Positions 37,801 to 46,800 of a stretch of DNA of 64,000 nucleotides are shown here, one piece after another. The DNA is taken from positions 1,178,001-1,242,000 of the forward strand of contig NZ_AQGV01000012.1 in the NCBI RefSeq assembly GCF_014858725.1. Reading direction: 5' to 3'. The notes below the pieces were generated by a model. The model worked only from the letters and a program-made list of their open reading frames with translations, did not search any database and was not told the origin of the DNA. Numbering within the stretch: the first letter of the stretch is position 1; the number at the start of each line of letters is the position of its first letter. A program made the position numbers and the translations under genes. Source of the stretch: Pseudoalteromonas aurantia 208 (lineage in GTDB: Bacteria > Pseudomonadota > Gammaproteobacteria > Enterobacterales > Alteromonadaceae).

Positions 37801-40800
37801 TGCTTGATGGTAAATCGCTTGGTTAAACTTAAACGTAACCCGATACAGGTCTGACATTGGGGTAACTTCTAAACTTAAATCAAGCGTAGGGTTTTGTTGA
37901 AACTCGTCCCATACCGTATTCACCAGTGCTTTATTGCGATCAATCCATGCGCTTTGAACAAAGTTATGATAGGCATAACCCACTTGAAAAATAGGGTGGT
38001 GCGAGACATTTCTCGGTGTACGTATGGCACTGACAATGTCAGAGAACGGATATCCGCTGTGGCGAATGATGGAGTTTAATTTATCTTGGTTGCTCAGTGC
38101 TAATTCAACAAATGTGCAAGATGTGTCAATGGTATTGCGCAAAGGCAGTTGATTAACGAATAGCCCTAACGATTTACTCATGTCTGTTGTGGGACGATGT
38201 AAAACAGGGATACCAATCAGCATTTCTTTAGAGTGACTAAAATGCTGCAATACTAACTGATACACAGTTAAGAAAAATACCGATGCACTCACGCCAGTTT
38301 GCTTTAAGTAATCCTCAATCTTACTGTGAGTGTGGGGGGCAATGGATACATTCACCCGTGAAACATTATGGGTAGGCATTGGTGCAGGGGGTTTTACATG
38401 GTTTAGTGTCATTACTGGCAATGTACCTTGCAGTTCATTTTGCCAAAAACGCTGCATGATGACACCTGATTCACTGTTTAGCATGGCCTTTTCCCATTCT
38501 AAGTAGGTGAAAAATCCTAAGTCAGGCTCCGGTGCAGTGAGTACTTGATGGTTTAGCATGTGCGGTGCGTGTGTATTGGAGTGCAATAGTTCGGTATATG
38601 TACTCATCAGTAATTCAAGAAACAGACTGGCTGACACGCCATCAATGATTAAGTGATGGAAGACAATGACCATTAAGTCCAGAGAGTGCCCATTGTTGTT
38701 AACATGCCAGCAGCTGGCTCTAATGAGTAATTTCTGATTCAGCTCGAAGGGAATATTTATCGTATCATCAATCTGTTGAATTAACTCTGTTTTAGAGTCA
38801 CAGTGTGCTAGATGCGTACTAATAATTGGTGTCAGGTCTAATAAGGCTTGTGTTGGTAAGCCTTCAATTTCGCGCATTGATACAGTCAAAATAGGGTGCT
38901 TTTGGCATACCCAATCGAGCGCATTTTGCATCGTTTGTACATTCACATCGGCAACTTCAAATACTAAAGGGACATTATTGGCAGTTAAACTTGGTTGTTG
39001 TTTTTGTTGTAACCATAGGCCTTGTTGTGCTTTTGATAATGCCATTGTGTCCTGTAATCGCGAAGCGTCTTTACTGAGCTTGATCTTTGGCGTTGTTGTT
39101 TGATGTTGTGATGAACACACTTGGTGTGTTACCAGATAGGCATTTAGTGTGTCGATGGTATCCACTTCAAAGAGCAGTGCCGGTGGTAAAGCTGAGATAC
39201 TCAAAAACCCGTCTGATTCTACTCTTTGTGCGATAGACATGAGCATAATTGAGTCAAACCCCATTTCGCGGAAGTTTTCATGTATGTCTAAATCACTCGG
39301 TGGGATCTGAGTGATATCATAAATGACCGATTTAAGATAGCGCATGACTTCTTCACTGCTTTTTTGTGCTTTTGAATTGGCATGCTCCTCACAGTTGTGT
39401 GGTGCGCGGTTAAGTGTACCATTCGATGACGCTGTTGAATTTGGCCATATAGGCTGGTGCCATAATTGGGAAAGTTTGTCAGGTTCACCATATAAAAAAC
39501 AATGTTGCGCAGCTTTACTTGCATGAGAGAGCGCTTGATAAAAAGCATGAATGCCCGTTTCACTTGGGAGTGGGCAAACGCCTTGTGTGCGCAACATTGA
39601 AAGCGTTATGTCGTCAATTTGCATGCCACCATCACACCATAAAGGCCAATTAATCGACACACTGATGCCTCGGCGTTTGCCTTGTTTTTCTAGCGTACGT
39701 CGATGTGACATAAACAGGTCTACAAAGGCATTAGCGCAGGCATAATTGGCTTGACCTAGATTACCCAAAACCCCTGCAATTGACGAAAAGCACACAAAAA
39801 AGTCAAGGTCTAGCGTTTTACTTGCTTCATCTAGCGCAATAGCGCCGGAGACTTTTGGGGCGAAGACTTCATTTAAGCCAGTATTGTGATCGTTTGACGC
39901 GTTATTTGTGCGTTTTTTCTGTATAAGGCAGTCTTTTATGACCCCTGCACTGTGTATAATTCCCGTAATGGTGCCATGATTTGAGCTTATTTGGCTGAGC
40001 AATTGCGACACACTATCTACATCACTGATATCGGCGCTGACGTAGTGCACTCGTGGCGCATAGCTATTTTTAGCCGGACTATATTGTGCGTTATTCAGCA
40101 TATTGAGCTGGGCATTGATGGTATTGTTTAGTGGCGTTCTACCAATAAGAATGATTTGGCTATTGGCGGTATTATGCAAAATTTCTTGTGCGAATATACA
40201 TCCGAGTTTGCCCATTCCTCCTGAAATGACGTAAACCCCATGCTCTTTCCAAAGTGTTTGCTCATCATTGTTCGTTGTATCAGTACTATCATCGCAGTTA
40301 ACACTAGTATAAATGAGTATTGAACGGTTATCACCGTGGTAACGTACTATGTTGCTGATAGAGGTTTCGTTTACGCCAACCAAGGTATCAATTGAATTAT
40401 CAATCAAGTTACCCCGTGTTTTAACATGGGAAACGGCAAGTTGAGGCAGAGTTGCTTCATGATTTATCTTAGCTATAACTGCTTCTTCACTGAATGTGGT
40501 GTAATGATCTTGAGGGTTTTCATTTGGTTCAAACATGATCAGTTGAGTGTGCAGCTGAGTATACTCAAGTGACGCTGTTTTAAGTATCCCAGATAACGAC
40601 AGCAGTAAGTCAGAGCAAGAGAGCCGTGATGCTTGAGCGCTATCATTGATCACCAGTTGTAATAAAGTAGGAGACGTGATTGGGCTCAATGAGTGTAAGT
40701 AATCTAACAGTTGTGAGGCATAACTTTGCACAAGGTTTTGTGCAATGATGTGTGCGTGGTTGTTATCTTGAAATGCGTCTATTGTAGCGGTATTTAGCGC

Positions 40801-43800
40801 ATGCAAATGCAGCACTGTAGTATTGTCAGCTATCATGTTACGGGTATGAGACTTAAGCTGAGCATCACCCACCGTGATGATATGACGAATGTTATGTGTT
40901 GGGCGGTGCGCGTATGTTTCACTGCGGGTTTGTGTTTTGTCAGCAGCAACCCATTGTGGGATGTAATGCAGCAAGTGGGCTGCGGCGCTTGTTAAGTATG
41001 ATGTTTTATTCTCTTTTTGCCCGCTATGTCGTGTATGAGTAAAGTTGCTCGTTTGATAGTTGTTATCAGTGTGAGGCTCTAAGCCAAGGGCTGTTGCTGC
41101 ACTCGCTGCCACCATCTCACTACTAGGCGGTGTGATATGGTCCGCTTTATCACAGACAATATGTTGCTCGTTTCTTTGCAAGGTTAATTGAGGAGAGTGA
41201 GCATTAGGCAGCCAGTGCCGCTCTTTTGCAAACGGATAACTCGGTAAGCGTATTGTATTGGGGGGGTGAGCTCCATAGAGCAAATGCCAATCGATTGGTG
41301 CGCCAACCACCCATAATGAGAGCAACTTAGTATACTCTCGCTGTTCGACCCAGCGGTTAAAGTCACTGCTGTCTAAGGCTGATAGAATCGTTTTTCCCTG
41401 CTTTACTTCCCCTTTTTTCCAAAGACCCTGTTCTTTATGAATAAAAAGGTGTAATTCGGTTTTGATTTGTTCAGTACTTGATGCCACAAACCCCATACGA
41501 TACTCCATTTCTTCACGTGCAATCTGGAGTGTGTATGCAATGGCTTGACAACATTGTGTGCTGTTCGCGTGTATCCAATTATGTAATTGTTGCGCTTTTT
41601 CTCGCAACGAATAGGGGGTTTTAGCCGATAAATTGATAATGAATGGTTGTGATGCACTCATCACAGTCGTGATTGGTTGTGGTGTAAACTCCTCAACAAC
41701 CAAATGGGCATTGGTGCCACTGAATCCAAACGAACTTATCGCAGCTCGTCGCTTTTGACCCACATCCACATGCCAATCTCGCACTTGTGTGTTCACAAAA
41801 AATGGTGAATCTTGCCAATTTATATGCGAATTGCCGATGTTAAAGTTAGCCGAAGGTGGCAAGGACTTGTGCTTCAGTGCAAGAAGGGTTTTGATCACGC
41901 CAGCCACACCCGCGGCAGTTAAACAGTGACCTATATTGGTTTTAACAGAGCCTAACGCACAAAACGCCTTTTTTTCGGTATCGTGTCGAAACGCGCGTGT
42001 TAAAGCTTGAAATTCAATGGGGTCGCCGAGTTTTGTGCCTGTCCCATGTGCCTCAATAAGACCAATGGATTCAGGGGGAATATTAAAGCGATTATAGAGA
42101 TCACGATGCAGTTGTTCTTGAGACACTGAACTGGGGGCGGTAATGCCACTGGTTGTGCCATCTTGATTGGTCGCTGAGCCCAAAATAACGCCATAAATGT
42201 GATCTTTGTCGGCAATGGCATCAACTAAGCGCTTTAATATCAATACACCAACCCCTTCGCCGGGAACAAATCCATTCGCCCTGTCGTCAAACGTATAGCA
42301 AGTACCGTCAGGGCTTAACATACCCGCTTTCCCCGCATGTTTCGAGAACTTGGCGGTGCATAATGTTGCGACTCCACCAACAATGGCACTAGAGATTTCG
42401 TTATTAACCAGCGCCTGACATGCCATATGAATGGCCACTAAAGACGACGAGCAAGCTGTATCCACAGCGATGGCTGGACCTTTTAGGTTTAAAAAATATG
42501 ATACACGAGCCGGAATAACCGAGCCGGCATTCCCCCAAAATATTTGAGCAGGCGCGTCATCAGTCGCTAAACTCGCATAATCTCCTTGCGCACATCCAAG
42601 GTATACCCCAATATTTTTACCCGCTACCGAAGTTGCCATATTGGCATCATCTAACGCCTTATAGCATTCTTGTAAAAACACTCTTTGTTGAGGGTCCATG
42701 TACATGGCTTCTTGTGGCGTAATTGAGAAAAACCCAGCGTCAAAAGACGAAATATCGTCGAGTAAACTGGCATAACGACACCATGCTTGCTCTTGTTCTG
42801 CGAGGGTATTGAGACTCCAACGCTGTTGTTCTACCACAGAGGTTTGATGGTTTTGGATCAGAGACCAATATTCATCTAAATTTGTTGCTGTACCAAATTG
42901 ACCGCTCATACCGATAATGGCAATTTTGTTATCCATATCAGGGTCTGGTGCCGGTGGCGTATGCGTTTTCTCAGCTCTAAAAGCGGTTTTGTTTGATGGC
43001 GTTAAATCAATTGAAGAAGGCTTTCTATATGTTTTTTTGTTGCTTATTTCGCCCATACTGGCTACTGAATTCGTATTGCCGTTAATAATATTGTTGTGTG
43101 GCTCAGTCTCATTTACATGTGCTTGTGGTGCACAGTCCGGTAATTGGTGCGCAAGATGGGTGTGATGCTCTGTGGCGATGTACTGACTCAATGACGCAAT
43201 AGAAGGATAATCGAACAGCAAGGTTGCAGGCAAACTCAAATCAAATTGTGCATTAATATCGTCTAGCATTTGTATCGCTAAAATGGAATCAACACCATAG
43301 TCAGCAAACGATTCTTGCGAATCTAACTCGTCTTGTGGTATCCCCAAGGTGTTGCTAGCAATAGCAAACAAAGTTTGCGTGATAAAAGTGAGTGTGCTCG
43401 AAGCAAGCGAAGTCGTGTTATGTGTATCGGTCATAGCCATGGTGTTTTCTTGGTTGTCAGATCTGGTTGGAGGTACTGAGTTGTTAGTTTGTTTATTATT
43501 TACCTGAATTATGTCAACGGGCTGAACGATTTGCCCATTACTGAGCGCTCGAATAATGTGTTGTGCAGAGCTTTTGTGAGTTGACACATGGATATGTGTA
43601 AAGCCTTCTTCAGCCAGCACTTGCTGCCAACCCTCAACCGATAGCAGGGGTGACCCATCAATACGAAGTGCTTTATCTTCGCTTAACCACCAGCCTTCAA
43701 GTAAGCCAAACGTAAGTTGGGTAAATAGCGACTTTTCAACGACTTCGTTAATAATTAACGTCCCGCCAGGCTTTAAACAGGCCTTGGCATTTTGTAGTGT

Positions 43801-46800
43801 TGTTCTAATATGCGCCGTTGCGTGCAGAACATTGGTGGCAATCACCACATCGTAATACGCCAATTTAATATTTTGCGCTGCCAGTGGTGTACTGACATTA
43901 AAATATTGCGTGTGTAAGAATGGGTAGTCATTTTGAAAGCGTGCTTTTGCGTGATTAAAAAATGCTTGGGATAAGTCGGTATAGGCGTATTCACCCACAG
44001 ACCATGCATCTAAACTAGGTAACACAGCGTGGGTGGTCCCCCCCGTGCCAGCGCCAATTTCAAGTACATTTATAGTACTGACGTTAGTATGAGTGAGGTA
44101 ATGCTGTACTTGTTCAACCAGAACGCGATTGGCATAGTCTGCTTGGGCATTGTTTTGATAGACACTCTCTACTAACGTTAATTTACCCTGTGGAAATACT
44201 ACATCAGTGGCCTTTTGAGTGCCGGATAGAATATCCGGCAATTGCGCCAAACAAGCAGCAAGGAGCGGGTTTTGTGATGCAAGCGCCTCATTGTATATGT
44301 CATCTAGTATGTCGATGTTAGCTGGTTCAGCACTAACAATTTCACTATTGACGAGCACTCCCGCGCCAGCTAAATATGTTTGTGTTTCTTGCCACCAGAG
44401 GCTGAAATGTGCAGGCAGTTGGCAGAGGGCAGCAGTGCGTTTATCTTCAGTATCCCACTGGGCTTTTATAAGTGCATGACGCAACAAGGCAAGTATTTGA
44501 GTATTGTCTGTGCTGGGGTTACTTACATCATAAGGTACACGTGACGTGAATGTATTAGACAGAGCGTCATTAACCAATAAAGACTCATCAGCTGAGTAAC
44601 TGTAGTGTTTAGTCATGTGAGTCAGTGTATTTTGCGCGAGCTTAATGACCCCAACTTGAGCGAGGGGAGATTGCATAAATTGCGCTAACGCCTGCATTCC
44701 TTCATCAACCTCAATTGATCCTATCCCTTGTTTTGCCATTTTATTTTTATAAAACGCATCGCTGACTATGCCAATTGATCCCCAATACCCCCAATTGATC
44801 ACTTTAATGGGCATCTTTTGTGCGTAAGACTGTGCGAGGCTATCGAGGTAGTGACAACCAGCCGCATAGTTACTTTGCCCTGGCGCAGGAGAGAATGATT
44901 GAAGGGATGAAAAAAACAGAAAGAAGTCTAAATCAATGTCTTTGAATAGCTCAAGCGCAACGTCACCCGTTTGTTGTTTGGCGTGATAGCTGCTGATAAA
45001 TTGCGCTTCATTCATTTTCGCGATACTTTGATCATTGAGCTGCAAAATAGAATGAATTACGCCGTGAATGTGTTTAAATGTGGCGTTTATATCATTGAGT
45101 ACTGTTTGCATTGCGCTCTTATCGCCGGCATCAACGCTGTAATATACCGGTGTTTTACCTAGATTACTTAATTGCGTTAGCGCGCGTTGAATATCGTTGT
45201 TTTTTTCACGACGGCCAAGCCAAATAAGCTGAGCATCATAGGTGCGAATTAACCATTCGCTGAAGGCGTATCCAAGCCCACCGGCACCGCCTAAAATCAC
45301 ATATACCCCATTTTGACGATAAGCACATTGACCTGATGTATTCGGGAACTGAGCTGTCTCCTGTGTTACACCCATGCTTTGATAGTGGTGTGATGCAATA
45401 TCAAACGCATACCATTGGCTGCTGCGATAGGCATAAAATGCAGGTGCTAGAGTGACTACTTGTTGCCACAGGATGTCGGTTTGGGACACGGGTGAACAAT
45501 CAAATAGATTGGTAGGCATATCAACAATCGTAATATGCCAAAGCGGGTATTCTTGGGCGATACTTTGCAGTAATCCAATCAGCCCTGCGCCTTGTGGATT
45601 AACTTGCTCACAATGTACACGTTGGGTTTGTAGTGTCACTAAGGTGATGGTCAGTGCTTTTTCGCCATAACCCGAATGGAGCAGTGATTTAATGTACTTA
45701 AAAAAAGCCAAAGGATCGGCGAACTCATCACGCGCAAGCCAAATAAGGTGATTCGATAAATGATTTGGATGTACGGCTGTTTCACTGTGTTGTATGTCAT
45801 TTTGAGTGTTATTAGCAAAGGGCGGTTTATAATGAGTAGGGCCTTGATAATCCCACAGTGTCGCTTGCAAAAGGTCATTGCTAAGTGGCGTTTTTTTAAC
45901 GTCATCAAACGCCGTAATAACCCAACAAGGTGTAACCGTCGCAAGTATCTGAGAGTTGGGGGCAGGATTAGTGATATCTGATGACGGCAAGCTTGTTTCA
46001 AGTGCATTTTCTGTAAGCTTAATGTCAATAGACGCTGTTATTGAACGCATAGAAAACCCCGTAAAACGCACGCATGCTTTCGCATTTTCTGTGTATATTG
46101 TGAGGTTGAATTTTTTGACTGAGTCGCCATTATTTGATGTTTTTGTCGCGTGAACCCATAACATTACCTGTGTATTTGTTGAGTTTTCACTGTTAGAGGT
46201 GAGTTTATTGTTTGCTGAAAACGCCTCCGATAAAGCGGCAATATCAGTAAAGGCAATATGCTCTAAGGCAAAGGGTAATGCTAACTCTTCGCTATCAGAA
46301 AATGCCATGAGTGATTGTAAGGCACTGTCGAGTATGGTTGGTGATACGTTAAAGCCTTTAAAGTAGCACTTATCAAGTAATAATTGAGCAAGTAACTCGT
46401 CACCTTGCTTTTGAATTTTATGCAGTCCTTGAAAGGCCGTGCCATAGTTGATGCCGGCTTTTTCAAAGATGTTGTAAATTTCTGCTTTTGTGTGTTCAAT
46501 TAGTTCAGGGTGGGTTGCGCTATCTTTAAACACAAGATCCGGCCAATGAGTCTTTGTTGACGACGTGAATAAATTGACGGGGGCCGTGGGTTGCGAGAGT
46601 CGATTAGCCAGCAGAGCATGCCCTTTAACATAGACCTGCGGGTTGTCATCTAAATGACTCCACAGTTCAAATGTGAGGGTGTTCTGGTCTTCCCATAATG
46701 ATAAGAATATGCTCGTCTGTGGGCTATGCTCTTCAATAACGATAGGACGCAGCCAGCTAATATTTTTTAATTCTACGATGTGATCGGCTGTCATGTTATG